Assembly: GCA_050698015.1 (NCBI GenBank)
Contig: JBOHAU010000019.1
Location: forward strand, 38,694 to 102,693
Direction: 5' to 3'
Origin: JACDAN01 sp050698015
GTDB lineage: Bacteria > Actinomycetota > Thermoleophilia > Gaiellales > Gaiellaceae
DNA: 64,000 nucleotides
The notes below the pieces were generated by a model, which saw nothing but the letters and a program-made list of their open reading frames with translations, made no database searches and was not told the origin of the DNA. Position 1 is the stretch's first letter. Each line of letters opens with the position of its first letter. The position numbers were made by a program, and so were the translations under genes. Of this stretch, positions 40,111 to 49,158 are shown in pieces.

Positions 40111-42048
40111 ATGCACGCGGGCCTACTACGCCGCGCCGGTGCGCCGGCGGGCCCGCTCCTCCTTCTCGGTGCTGGAGCGCTCGCGGCCCTCGCGCTCTTC
40201 GCCGGTGACGGCTCTGCATACGGGCCTCTCGTGGCGATCGGCGGCGTCGCCTTGGCGCTCGCGTCAGCCAGTCTCGCCCTCGGCTTTTCGGGCAGGGTGC
40301 CGTGGCCCGAGCTTGACCGTGCGGGGAACGCCTTCGTGCTCCTCCTCGGCGCCTTCGTGCTCTGGAACGGCCTCTCCGTGCTCTGGTCGGTGACGCCGGA
40401 TCGCAGCTGGGAGTACATGAACCGTGGCGTCGTCTACCTCGCGTTCACGGCGCTCGGCATCTTCGCCGGCGCTTCGGGGGCGAAGGGAACGAGGTCGGTC
40501 GCTGCCGGGCTCACCATCCTGCTGGCCGCAGTGATCGCGTGGGCGCTGCTCGGCAAGATCGTCCCCGCGTTCTTTCCGGACGGCGCCCGAATCGCCCGCC
40601 TACGTGACCCGATCGGCTACTGGAATGGGCTCGCGCTGCTCGGCGCCGTGGTGCTTCCCCTCGCGGGGTGGGTGGCGGTTCGCCGCGACCATAGGCCGTG
40701 GCTGCGGGTTGGCGGGGTCGTCTTGCTGTTCCTGACGACGGTGGCGCTGCTCCTGACGTACTCCCGCGGGGGAGCGATCGTGGCGCTCGTCGCCGTGGCA
40801 GTGTTCGTCGCGTTGTGCGCAGAGCGCGCTGAGGCGGTTGCGGCGCTCGTCATCTCGTTTGCGCCGGCGTTCCTGATCGCGGCCTGGGCCTTTTCCGAGC
40901 CGGGCCTCGTCGCCGATCAGCAGCCCCGCAACGACCGGATGTGGGCCGGTATCGCCTTTGGCGCGATCCTGGCTCTCGGCGCGGTAGCGGTCGCCCTCGT
41001 CGCGGACTTCCTGATCGGCCGCGAGGGGCGACTGCGCTCTCAGATCCCCTGGAGACCCAGCGCGGTGCAGCTGGCGGGCGCGGCGGCAGCCGTGGTCGTG
41101 GTGACCGTGCTCGCCGTCAGCGGCGGCCATCCCGTCGCCTGGGCGCGTGACGGGTTTCGGGAGTTCACGAACCCCGTCAGCGGCGCACGGAGCGAGCCAG
41201 GGCGCTTCGCCTCGTTTAGCTCCAACAGCCGCTGGACGTGGTGGGAGGAGGCGTGGGAGATCTTCAGCGACGAGCCCGTCGTCGGCGCTGGTGCCGCCTC
41301 CTTCTCCATCGCTCGTCGCCCGATTCGCGTGAACACCACGCACACGCTCGAGCCACACAACATCGCGCTGCAGTTCCTCGCCGAGAGCGGTGTCGTCGGT
41401 TTCCTCATGTTCGCGGGTGCTGTGGCTGCGGCAGCGGCCGGGATCGTCTCTACGCTACGGAGGCTGGACGGCGCCGACCGAGCCGCGGCGCAGGCTCTGG
41501 CAATCGCGCCGCTCGTGTACGTCCTGCACGCGCTGATCGACTACGACTGGGACTTCGTCGCGCTGACGGTGCCGATCATGTTCGTCGTCGGCTTCCTCCT
41601 CGCCGTCGGGCGCACGACCCGTCGTAGACGGCACTCTCCGCTCTGGGCCGGGACGAGCGCGCTCGTCGCCGCGGCCCTGCTCGTCTCGTTGGCGTCTCCA
41701 TGGTTCGCGGGTCGGGAGGTGGGCCAGGCCTATGCCGCCATCGCGGAGCGCGACTACGAGCGAGCGCTCGACGACGCCGCGCTCGCGCGCAGCCTCAACC
41801 CCCTCTCGATCGAACCGTTGCTCGCTGGCGCGGCGGCCTACGAGGCTCGCGGCGACGAGCACGCCGCCCATGTCCGTTACGTCGAAGCCGTCGACCTCCA
41901 GCCTCGCAACTGGAGGACGTGGTACGAACTCGGCCGATTCGAAGTGGCGACCGACCGAGTCAACCAGGGCATCACCCACCTCCGCCAGGCGCGCGAGCTC
42001 GACCCGTTGGGCCCGGCCAACGACCTCCTCGCCGAGATGGGGTTGTGA
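40111..42048 (+). CDS. O-antigen ligase/polymerase-like membrane protein with TPR tail
   Basis: 645 aa. About twelve membrane helices, then a C-terminal TPR region (about 540-645: YERALDDAALARSLNPLSIE, AHVRYVEAVDLQPRNWRTWY, GITHLRQARELDPLGPANDL). The periplasmic loop WAREFTNP-like region and TTHTLEPHNIALQFLAESGV, with a conserved HN..L..L, match the Wzy/WaaL family. It probably joins or polymerises surface glycan units. ATG 40111 follows TAGCTT by 8 nt. Coupled by GTGA to the next gene. Confidence 0.88.
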   Translation: MHAGLLRRAGAPAGPLLLLGAGALAALALFAGDGSAYGPLVAIGGVALALASASLALGFSGRVPWPELDRAGNAFVLLLGAFVLWNGLSVLWSVTPDRSWEYMNRGVVYLAFTALGIFAGASGAKGTRSVAAGLTILLAAVIAWALLGKIVPAFFPDGARIARLRDPIGYWNGLALLGAVVLPLAGWVAVRRDHRPWLRVGGVVLLFLTTVALLLTYSRGGAIVALVAVAVFVALCAERAEAVAALVISFAPAFLIAAWAFSEPGLVADQQPRNDRMWAGIAFGAILALGAVAVALVADFLIGREGRLRSQIPWRPSAVQLAGAAAAVVVVTVLAVSGGHPVAWARDGFREFTNPVSGARSEPGRFASFSSNSRWTWWEEAWEIFSDEPVVGAGAASFSIARRPIRVNTTHTLEPHNIALQFLAESGVVGFLMFAGAVAAAAAGIVSTLRRLDGADRAAAQALAIAPLVYVLHALIDYDWDFVALTVPIMFVVGFLLAVGRTTRRRRHSPLWAGTSALVAAALLVSLASPWFAGREVGQAYAAIAERDYERALDDAALARSLNPLSIEPLLAGAAAYEARGDEHAAHVRYVEAVDLQPRNWRTWYELGRFEVATDRVNQGITHLRQARELDPLGPANDLLAEMGL

Positions 42049-43742
42049 GGCGTCACGGAGACGTCCTCGTCGGCTCGGCGGCGATGGCGCTCAGCTTCGC
42101 CGCGGCGGCCGTGGTTCTCGAACTCTGGAACGCGGACCTGCGCGTGCCCTTCACGTACACGGGCGACGGCACGCTCAACCTCTTCTTCGTCAAGAACGTG
42201 CTCGAGAACGCGTGGTACTTCGAGAACTCCCGGGTCGGCGCACCTTCGGGGCTCGAGCTCTACGACTACCCGGTCATCAACGGCGAGACGCTCAACCTGC
42301 TCCTCTTCCGCGTGCTCGGGATCGGGACCGGCGACCCCGCGCTGGTCCTCAACCTCTTCTTCCTGCTCACGTTCCCGCTGGCCGCGCTGACGTCGTTCAT
42401 CGTCCTGCGCCGTCTTGCCGTCTCGCGTGGGATCGCGCTTGTCATCTCTGTCCTCTACGCGCTGCTGCCCTACCACTTCATGCGCGGCGAGGCGCACGTC
42501 TTCCTCGTGGCGTACTACGCGGCGCCGCTCGGCGCCTACCTCGCGATCGCAGTCTTCCGCGGCGACAGATTGTTCGGGGGCTGGCGGCCGACGCTGATCA
42601 CGGCCGCGTTGTGCGCGGTGGTCGCGACGGCTTCGGGCTCGGGCTACTACGCGGTCTTCACGGTGGTGCTCGTGATCGTGGCCGCGGTGCTGCGGTTCGT
42701 GGCCAGCCGAGAGCGGGAGGCGCTCATCGCCGGCGGCGCGGTGGTCGCCGCGATCACGGCGGTCTTCCTGCTTCAACTCGCTCCGACGCTCGTCTATCGC
42801 GCGGTGAACGGGTCGAACGACGAGGTCGCACGGCGCTACTGGTTCGAGACCGAGAACTACAGCCTGCGACTCACGAACCTCGTGTTGCCGGTCGACGGCC
42901 ACCGGATCGGCGCGTTCGCGGGCAGGAAGGCCGAGTACGTGGAGAAGGTCCCCCAGAACGAGGCGCGCGCCGCGACGCTCGGGATCGTCGCTTCAGTGGG
43001 GTTCCTCTGGCTCGTCGGGGTCGCGCTGGCGGCGGTCGCCGGCGCCGGGCGCCGCTACGACCTTGGCCTGCACGCGGGCCTGGGTGCGCTGACCCTCGCA
43101 TCGGTCCTCCTCGCCTCGACAGGTGGGTTCGCGACGCTGATCGCCGTCGTCTGGCCGCAGATCCGGGCTTGGAACCGGATCTCGGTCTTCATCGCGTTCT
43201 TCTCCTTCGTCGCCGTGGCGGTCATCCTGAGCCGGATAGAGCGGCGGCTCCGCGCTTTCGGGTTCGCAGCGCTGCTGGCGGCGGTCCTCGCCATCGGGCT
43301 CTTCGACCAGACCAGCAAGGCCTTCGTTCCGCCCTACGACGCGACGGAGGCCTCCTGGCGAGCCAACGAGACGTTCTTCCCGCTGCTCGAGAAGCGCCTG
43401 TCGGAGGAAGCGATGGTCGTCTATCTTCCGCACGAGCCCTTCCCCGAGCCGGAACCCGGGCGGCTGGGCCTGTACGAGCCCGCGAAGGCGTACCTGCACA
43501 CCAAAGATCTCCGCTGGAGCTGGGGCGCGATGCGTGGCCGACAGGCGGACTGGCTCGGCGAGCTCGCCGGGCGGCCGGCGTCGGAGGTGATCGCCGCAGC
43601 GAGAGAGCGCGGCTTCACGGGGCTGCTCGTTGACCGGCTCGCCTACCCCGACGACGGCGCGGGGATCACGAGCGAGCTCCGGGTGCTCGGCGGCGAGGCG
43701 CTGCGAAGCGGCGACGGGCGCTTCCTCTTCTACCGCCTCTAG
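42045..43742 (+). CDS. Polytopic membrane protein, glycosyltransferase-C-like
   Basis: 565 aa with about ten to eleven helices and a C-terminal soluble domain (from about 440). The first loop reads PFTYTGDGTLNLFFVKNVLE, acidic as in GT-C enzymes; later loops include YWFETENYSLRLTNLVLPVD. The C-terminal domain (EEAMVVYLPHEPFPEPEPGR, GLLVDRLAYPDDGAG) fits membrane sugar transferases related to YfhO. Overlaps the O-antigen ligase gene by 4 bp, so a polysaccharide role is likely. GTG start. Stop shares CTAG with the LytR_C gene. Confidence 0.8.
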   Translation: MRRHGDVLVGSAAMALSFAAAAVVLELWNADLRVPFTYTGDGTLNLFFVKNVLENAWYFENSRVGAPSGLELYDYPVINGETLNLLLFRVLGIGTGDPALVLNLFFLLTFPLAALTSFIVLRRLAVSRGIALVISVLYALLPYHFMRGEAHVFLVAYYAAPLGAYLAIAVFRGDRLFGGWRPTLITAALCAVVATASGSGYYAVFTVVLVIVAAVLRFVASREREALIAGGAVVAAITAVFLLQLAPTLVYRAVNGSNDEVARRYWFETENYSLRLTNLVLPVDGHRIGAFAGRKAEYVEKVPQNEARAATLGIVASVGFLWLVGVALAAVAGAGRRYDLGLHAGLGALTLASVLLASTGGFATLIAVVWPQIRAWNRISVFIAFFSFVAVAVILSRIERRLRAFGFAALLAAVLAIGLFDQTSKAFVPPYDATEASWRANETFFPLLEKRLSEEAMVVYLPHEPFPEPEPGRLGLYEPAKAYLHTKDLRWSWGAMRGRQADWLGELAGRPASEVIAAARERGFTGLLVDRLAYPDDGAGITSELRVLGGEALRSGDGRFLFYRL

Positions 43743-44248
43743 GCCACCACGAGGACGACGTGCGCGCCCATCAGGTTGTGGACGCGGAGGCCGTCGAGCG
43801 GTCCGACGATCCTGATCCGCAGGTCGCGCGCGAGCCGCAGCGCTTCGCCTCGGTAGCCCGGGCGGTACATGACGACGCTGCGCATGAAGTCGGTCCGCTT
43901 CGCGTTTCCGACCTCGCCGAGCGAGTACCCGCGCGCGCGTACGCGCGAGGCGGCCTCGTGGGCGGCGCCTGGGACGCCGTTGCCGTTCAGCACCATCACC
44001 GAGGTGTCCACCCGCCCGAGTCGCGGGGCCGACGAGCCGATCTTCGGCTTCTTCGCAGGCTGCGCGGCGGGAACGCCGAGGGTGCGGTCGCGGGCGGCGT
44101 CGTGCAGCTTCTCCGTCAGCGGCTTGCCGAGCAGCACTACCCCGGCGATGAGGATGATCACGAGCTCGACCGCGGCGACGGCGCTCGCGACGAGCGTCGC
44201 GGTGCGCCAGGGGCGGACGAGGACTTCGACTGGGACGGGCTGCTCCAC
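43739..44248 (-). CDS. LytR C-terminal-domain protein, membrane anchored
   Basis: 169 aa. One helix (AVAAVELVIILIAGVVLLG), a linker, then the LytR_C domain: VDTSVMVLNGNGVPGAAHEA, GYSLGEVGNAKRTDFMRSVV and RPGYRGEALRLARDLRIRIV. LytR_C domains accompany LCP phosphotransferases that attach glycopolymers to peptidoglycan; here the domain stands alone. Divergent from tmk. Confidence 0.85.
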   Translation of the reverse strand: MEQPVPVEVLVRPWRTATLVASAVAAVELVIILIAGVVLLGKPLTEKLHDAARDRTLGVPAAQPAKKPKIGSSAPRLGRVDTSVMVLNGNGVPGAAHEAASRVRARGYSLGEVGNAKRTDFMRSVVMYRPGYRGEALRLARDLRIRIVGPLDGLRVHNLMGAHVVLVVA

Positions 44249-44279
44249 GGCGGACGCCTTTTTCGCCCGGAGCCGTCAC

Positions 44280-44285
44280 TATCCT
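44280..44285 (+). promoter_or_regulatory. Leaderless -10 hexamer for tmk
   Basis: TATCCT ends 7 nt before GTG 44293. No Shine-Dalgarno lies between. The GTG-TTG-GTG start region then encodes the first strand of the kinase. Confidence 0.55.
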
Positions 44286-44292
44286 CCCGGCC

Positions 44293-44898
44293 GTGTTGGT
44301 GACTTTCGAAGGGGTAGACGGATCGGGGAAGTCGACGCAGACCGAGCTCCTCGAGGAGTGGCTGCAGAAGGAGGGACGCGACGTCGTCACGACGCGGGAG
44401 CCGGGCGGGACGCCGCTCGGTGAGCGCGTGCGCGAGCTCCTGCTCGAGGGCGAGGCGATCGCGCCCTGGACGGAGGCGGCGCTCTTCGCCGCCGCGCGCG
44501 CCGAACTCGTCGACCGGGTGATCGGTCCGGCGCTGGCCGAAGGCTCAGTCGTGGTCTGCGACCGCTACCTCGACTCCTCGCTCGCGTACCAGGGGATCGC
44601 CCGCGGGCTGGGCGTTGAGCGCGTGCTCGCGTTCAACGTCGAGCCGATCCGCGGGATCCTCCCGGACCTCACGTTCCTGCTCCTCGTCGACGTCGACGAA
44701 GCGCGGAAGCGCTCGGCGGCCGCCCGGGACCGGATCGAGCGCGAGGGGGTGGCGTTCCTCAGCCTCGTCGACAACGCGTACCGGCAGCTCGCCGGGCTCT
44801 TCCCGCAACGCATCGTCACGATCGACGCAGGCCGACCGGTTCACGACATCGCGAAGGAGGTCCGTGAGCACGTTCAGCAACGTGCCGGAGCAGGCTGA
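44293..44898 (+). CDS. tmk: Thymidylate kinase
   Basis: Phosphorylates dTMP to dTDP with ATP. 201 aa: P-loop FEGVDGSGKSTQ, the dTMP-binding REPGGTPLGERVR, CDRYLDSSLAYQG and a LID RDRIEREG. The LID arginine arrangement is type II-like. GTG 44293 is supported by the leaderless promoter. The next gene (holB) starts inside its last codons, an arrangement widely conserved in bacteria. Confidence 0.95.
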   Translation: MLVTFEGVDGSGKSTQTELLEEWLQKEGRDVVTTREPGGTPLGERVRELLLEGEAIAPWTEAALFAAARAELVDRVIGPALAEGSVVVCDRYLDSSLAYQGIARGLGVERVLAFNVEPIRGILPDLTFLLLVDVDEARKRSAAARDRIEREGVAFLSLVDNAYRQLAGLFPQRIVTIDAGRPVHDIAKEVREHVQQRAGAG

Positions 44899-45946
44899 GG
44901 CCAAGCAGCTGCTCGGCGCGGCGCTCGAGGATGGGCCCGCGCACGCCTACCTCTTCCACGGACCGCCGGGCGTGGGGAAGCGCGCGGCCGCGGTCTCCTT
45001 CGCCGCGGAGCTGCTCGACGAGCACGAGCGCGTCGAGCGGCGGTCGCATCCCGATCTCTACATCCTCGAGCCACTCGGAGACCAGATCCGGATCGATGCA
45101 ATCCGGGAGCTCCGCCGCGACCTCCACATGCGCCCGTTCGAGGCCGCCCGTCGCGTCTATCTGATCTTCGGCGCCGAGCTGATGAACGACGAGGCGGCGG
45201 ACGCGCTGCTGAAGGATCTCGAGGAGCCGCCGCCGTACGCGGTGATCGTGCTCGTCGCGGACGACGTCGGGCCGCTGTCGGAGACGATCCGCTCACGGTG
45301 CCAGCCCGTCCTCTTCAGGCGGCTCTCGGAGAAGGCGGTGCGCGCCGCGATCGCCGAGCGCGCGCCCGGCCTGAGCCCGAACGAGGAGGCCGCCCTCGCG
45401 CGGGTGGCCGCCGGGCGGCTCGATCGCGTGGAGCGCCTGCTCGACCCGAAGGCGACCGAGCGGCGGGCCGAGCTCCTCGAGCTCGCTCGGGCGGTCTACC
45501 GCGATCCGTCGTTCGTTCCGGCCCAGGCCGCAAAGGCCGTGATCGAGTCGGCCGGGGAGCGCGCGAACGAGGCGCGCGCCGCGACCGAGCAGGAGCTCGA
45601 GGGTCAGGAGCTCCCCGCCCGGGAGGCCGAGCAGTGGCTGCGGAGAGCAGCCCGCGGCGCCGAGCGCGAGGAGCTGCTGCTCGTGCTCGACGAGCTCGGC
45701 GCGTGGTATCGCGACCTCGTCGCCGTCGCTGTGGGAGCCGAGCGCGCCGCGATCCACGTCGACCACCTCGACGCGCTCCGCGAGGACGCGACGCCGGAGC
45801 GTTCGGCACCGGCCGAGACCTCCGCCGAGCTCGTCCGGCAGACGTGGCGCGAGCTCCAGGAGCTCCAGCTCCAGGCGCCGCTCGCCTTCGAGGCCCTGTT
45901 CGTGCAGCTGCGGCGGGCCTTCGCGGGCTCGCCGGTCGCGGTGTGA
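44864..45946 (+). CDS. holB: DNA polymerase III delta-prime subunit
   Basis: 360 aa clamp-loader AAA+ protein. YLFHGPPGVGKRAAAV has a Walker A with Arg in place of the Ser/Thr after Lys, as expected of a non-hydrolysing delta-prime. Sensor/helical parts follow: MNDEAADALLKDLEEPPPYA, the SRC motif in ETIRSRCQPVLFRR (arginine finger) and a C-terminal helical collar. GTG 44864 with AAGGAGG just upstream overlaps tmk by 35 bp. Confidence 0.92.
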   Translation: MSTFSNVPEQAEAKQLLGAALEDGPAHAYLFHGPPGVGKRAAAVSFAAELLDEHERVERRSHPDLYILEPLGDQIRIDAIRELRRDLHMRPFEAARRVYLIFGAELMNDEAADALLKDLEEPPPYAVIVLVADDVGPLSETIRSRCQPVLFRRLSEKAVRAAIAERAPGLSPNEEAALARVAAGRLDRVERLLDPKATERRAELLELARAVYRDPSFVPAQAAKAVIESAGERANEARAATEQELEGQELPAREAEQWLRRAARGAEREELLLVLDELGAWYRDLVAVAVGAERAAIHVDHLDALREDATPERSAPAETSAELVRQTWRELQELQLQAPLAFEALFVQLRRAFAGSPVAV

Positions 45947-46977
45947 AGCGAGCCTCGGCGCTCGCCGTCCTGCTCTTCCTCACCGCTTGCGGCGGCGATT
46001 CCATTCCGGAGGACAACGAGCCGGACCTGTCCGAGCCCGCCGCGATGACCCTGCGGCTGAGCGATCTGCCCGAGGGATTTCGTTACGGGGAGGATCGCGG
46101 CTGCGGCGAGGTCGCGACGACCGAAGGCGAGGAGCCAGAGCTCGACGCATTCCTGATCGAGAGCCGGCCTCGTGCATGTCTCGGCGCTTTCGCCCGGGAG
46201 TGGGGCGGCCCGCCGCGGGTCGTCCAGAGCGCGCTCTTCCTCTTCGATTCCGGTGAGGACGCGCAGCGGGCGTGGCAGCTCCGCAAACCGCTCTTCGAGA
46301 GCTTCGGCCGGATCCGCGTCACGAAGGAGCGAGGCGGAGGAGCTTTCGACTCCGCGGGCCTGCAGCAGCTCGGCGCAGGCGAGGCGTGGCGCGACGACCG
46401 CCTGGTGGTCGTCGTCTACGAGGAGGGTCTGTCGGGCGAGGCCGGGCGGCGGTTCGCGCGTGAGCTCGCCGAGAAGCAGCGGCAGCGGATCGAGTCGCCC
46501 TCGAATCCGCAGGAGGAGGACGACCGAGAGATCGGGCTGGACGATCCTGCGATCGCCGTTCCCGTCTACTGGCTGGGGCGCGAGTTCGAGGCGGAAGGGC
46601 TTCCGAGGTTGGAGCTCTACCGCGGCGACCACCTGCGTGGCGGCGGCCCCGGGAACGAGGTCAAGATCGACTACACCGGCGAAAGAAGCAGCGTGACGCT
46701 CGATCTCTGGAAGCCGGAGGGCTGGCGGCGGTTCAGGCAAACGCGGCTCGGGAAGATCGCGTGGTGCGCAGCCCGCACCTCAGTGGAGGTGACCGGCGGC
46801 CGCGCGGAGATCTGCCGAGGGCGGCCGAACCACTGGCGCGCGCAGGTCTACTACGACGAGGTGGTCGTCGCCGTCAACATGCCGTACTGCCACGCCTGCG
46901 GCGGGCGGCCAGCGGAGGATCCGTACAACTCGCGCTCGGGGATGGAAGCCGTCGTGCGCGGGCTCAGACGGCGCTAG
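45943..46977 (+). CDS. Lipoprotein of unknown function
   Basis: 344 aa. Lipobox ALAVLLFLTACGGDS with the modified cysteine near residue 16. The mature part contains TLRLSDLPEGFRYGEDRGCG, HIS-rich YCHACGGRPAEDPYNSRSGM at the C-terminus and several cysteines. Fold unknown. GTG 45943 overlaps the holB stop (GTGA). It is common in actinobacteria to find an uncharacterised lipoprotein at this spot, which suggests nothing specific. Confidence 0.8.
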   Translation: MKRASALAVLLFLTACGGDSIPEDNEPDLSEPAAMTLRLSDLPEGFRYGEDRGCGEVATTEGEEPELDAFLIESRPRACLGAFAREWGGPPRVVQSALFLFDSGEDAQRAWQLRKPLFESFGRIRVTKERGGGAFDSAGLQQLGAGEAWRDDRLVVVVYEEGLSGEAGRRFARELAEKQRQRIESPSNPQEEDDREIGLDDPAIAVPVYWLGREFEAEGLPRLELYRGDHLRGGGPGNEVKIDYTGERSSVTLDLWKPEGWRRFRQTRLGKIAWCAARTSVEVTGGRAEICRGRPNHWRAQVYYDEVVVAVNMPYCHACGGRPAEDPYNSRSGMEAVVRGLRRR

Positions 46978-47013
46978 CCACCGCGGGCCCGTTCTGTTGA
47001 TACTGGCGCCTCG

Positions 47014-47466
47014 ATGATGATCACGGAGCGCTCCAAGCGTGTGATCCCCTTCCGCCCGCACGACGCGAAGCGGATCGGCGAGGGCTGCTTCTACCTTGAC
47101 CAGATCGTCTGGCTGAACGGCAGTGAGATCGAGCTCGGCAACCGAGTCGGGTTCAACTACGGCTGCTATGTGAACGGCTTCGGCGGCTTGCGGATCGGCG
47201 ACCGGACGATCATCGGCCCCTACTCGATGATCCATACCGCCAATCACGAGATGGACCCGGAGCGGCCGTTCGTGGATCAGGGCTGGACGAAGCGTCCCGT
47301 CGAGATCGGCGCCGACTGCTGGATCGGGATGGGCGTTTGCATCCTGCCGGGAGCACGGATCGGCGACGGCTGCATCGTCGGGGCGGGCAGCGTCGTCGTC
47401 GCCAGCGGGCTCGAGCCGAACCAGATCGCCGTCGGCAATCCAGCCCGTCCGATCAGAAAGCGCTGA
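47014..47466 (+). CDS. Hexapeptide-repeat acyltransferase
   Basis: 150 aa left-handed beta-helix, with LNGSEIELGNRVGFNYGCYV, GLRIGDRTIIGPYSMIHTAN, PVEIGADCWIGMGVCILPGA and a terminal VAVGNPARP motif of the maltose-/galactoside-acetyltransferase group. The histidine in SMIHTANHEM is the likely base. It probably O-acetylates a sugar for the polysaccharide made by the adjacent glycosyltransferase. ATG/ATG pair at 47014/47017. Confidence 0.88.
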   Translation: MMITERSKRVIPFRPHDAKRIGEGCFYLDQIVWLNGSEIELGNRVGFNYGCYVNGFGGLRIGDRTIIGPYSMIHTANHEMDPERPFVDQGWTKRPVEIGADCWIGMGVCILPGARIGDGCIVGAGSVVVASGLEPNQIAVGNPARPIRKR

Positions 47467-48527
47467 TGCGCATCCTCTTCCTGCAGCAGCAGCCCTGCGT
47501 CCGAGCGCTCAAGTACGCCGCCGCGCTTCGCGCCGTCTTCCCGCGGTTCACGCTCGGCTTTGCCTACCAGGGCCAGACGCTGAGCGAGTGGTACGGCTCC
47601 GGCAACGAGCTCTTCGAGCGCTGGTGGAATCTCCGCAGGGAGCCGGCCAAAGGTCTGGAGGCGGCGGTCGAGGAGTTTCGGCCCGACCTCATCCATAGCC
47701 ACAACCTGCCCGACTCCCTGACGGCGGTCGCACTCGAGCTCTTTGCCGGCCGGGTGCCGGTCGTACACGACGTCCACGACCTGCAGAGCCTCAGGCGAAC
47801 GCCGTACGAGAACGGCTTTCCGGAGCCGCGCGAGATGCTGGCGCTCGAGCAGCTCGCGGTGGAGCACTGCTCGGCGCTCGTGACGGTCTCGGACGAGCTG
47901 CTCGAGGAGATCCGGGCCCGCCACCGCTCCGGGGCGCCGACGCTCGTGTTCCCCAACTACGCGCTGCGGCGCGATCTGCCGTCGGAGTTGCCGCCCCCCG
48001 AGCGCCGGAACGGGCAGGTCCCGCGGCTGGTCTACCAGGGGACGCTCTCGACGAACGGCGGTCACTACGACCTGCGCGGGATCTTTCGGGAGCTTGTGCG
48101 TGAGGGCCTCTCTCTCGACGTCTATCCGTCGCGCCACGTGCCGGAATACGCCGGACTGGCCGGGGTGCGGCTGCACCCGACGCTGCCGCCGTCCCGACTG
48201 CTGGCCGTGCTCCCGGAATTCGACTTCGGCTGGGCCGGCTTCAACGCCGACCTGAACCGGGCCCACCTCGACACCTGTCTCCCGAACAAGGCCTACGAGT
48301 ACGTCGGCTGCGGCCTGCCCGTGCTCACCCTCGGGCACCGCGCCCTCTCGCGGCTCGTCACCGACGGCAATCTCGGCCTGACCCTCGCGACGCTCGACAA
48401 CCTCGCGGGGCAGCTGACGGCGCTGGACGTCGTGGAGCTCCGCCGCCGGATCGCTTCAGTCCGTCACGAGCTCACGGTCGAGGCGAACATCCATCGGCTG
48501 GTCGACCTGTACGAGGCCGTCGCCTAG
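47466..48527 (+). CDS. GT4-like glycosyltransferase
   Basis: 353 aa GT-B protein starting MRILFLQQQPCVRALKYAAA. IHSHNLPDSLTAVALELF, VVHDVHDLQSLRRTPYE and VTVSDELLEEIRARH lie in the N-terminal domain; the donor site is NKAYEYVGCGLPVLTLGHRA. The usual EGFG motif is replaced, so it is a divergent member. ATG 47466 overlaps the last base of the acyltransferase stop. The 97-bp stretch after it (48528-48624) encodes nothing convincing. Confidence 0.85.
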   Translation: MRILFLQQQPCVRALKYAAALRAVFPRFTLGFAYQGQTLSEWYGSGNELFERWWNLRREPAKGLEAAVEEFRPDLIHSHNLPDSLTAVALELFAGRVPVVHDVHDLQSLRRTPYENGFPEPREMLALEQLAVEHCSALVTVSDELLEEIRARHRSGAPTLVFPNYALRRDLPSELPPPERRNGQVPRLVYQGTLSTNGGHYDLRGIFRELVREGLSLDVYPSRHVPEYAGLAGVRLHPTLPPSRLLAVLPEFDFGWAGFNADLNRAHLDTCLPNKAYEYVGCGLPVLTLGHRALSRLVTDGNLGLTLATLDNLAGQLTALDVVELRRRIASVRHELTVEANIHRLVDLYEAVA

Positions 48528-48624
48528 CTCTCGACGACCTCCTTGAGCCGCTGGCGCGGCCATCGCAGAGATCGTCCGCTTTGCCGATGCCGCGCGGATC
48601 TACGACCGCTTCGGGCTGGCCGGG

Positions 48625-49158
48625 CTAATCAGCTCGCCGTAGCCGCAAGCCCAGGTAGACCGCGCTCGGCAAGCCGCCGATCACCCAGAGGACGAAGAAG
48701 AGCACCTCAAACGTCTCGGACGTGTTCTCCGAGTAGCTGTCGACGATCGCGAGCGTGAGGAAGGGAACCACCGCCAGCAGCGCGAGCGCCGTCCCGATCG
48801 TCTTCTCGCGGTTCGACCATGCCCTTGAGATCAGCACCATCGCGATGCCGAAGAGCCAGCCGATGAAGGGAACGACGAGGGTCACCATCGCGGCGACTTC
48901 GAGCTTGCCCGCGGGCGCCTGCTCGGCCTCCGGCGCCGGCTCCGCAGCCTCGACGATCTCCTCCGGCGGCCCGAGTCGCTCGAGCACGTTGCGGACCGCG
49001 ACCTCGCTGGCGGCGTCCTCCTCGCGCAGCGCCGCCTCGATGTGCTCGCGCATCTCCGCGATCAACTCCGCACGACGCGACCGCTGAAGGTGCGCTGCGG
49101 CCTCCTCGAGCCGGCTCAGGTGGTCGTCGACGAGCCGGTCGGTCTGCGTGGTGGTCAT
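48625..49158 (-). CDS. HAAS-domain membrane protein, PadR partner
   Basis: 177 aa. Cytoplasmic N-terminal helical HAAS/DUF1700-like domain (VDDHLSRLEEAAAHLQRSRR, ELIAEMREHIEAAL, VRNVLERLGPPEEIVEAA), then three membrane helices. These proteins are usually encoded just after a PadR repressor and probably act as membrane sensors or anti-factors. ATG 49158 has AAGGAGGA upstream and overlaps the padR stop (ATGA). Confidence 0.85.
   Translation of the reverse strand: MTTTQTDRLVDDHLSRLEEAAAHLQRSRRAELIAEMREHIEAALREEDAASEVAVRNVLERLGPPEEIVEAAEPAPEAEQAPAGKLEVAAMVTLVVPFIGWLFGIAMVLISRAWSNREKTIGTALALLAVVPFLTLAIVDSYSENTSETFEVLFFVLWVIGGLPSAVYLGLRLRRAD

Noticed and set aside
48528..48624. Plus-strand fragment reading EIVRFADAARIYDRFGLAG
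   Set aside because: Protein-like but bounded by a stop just upstream, with no start codon; too short to call a remnant.
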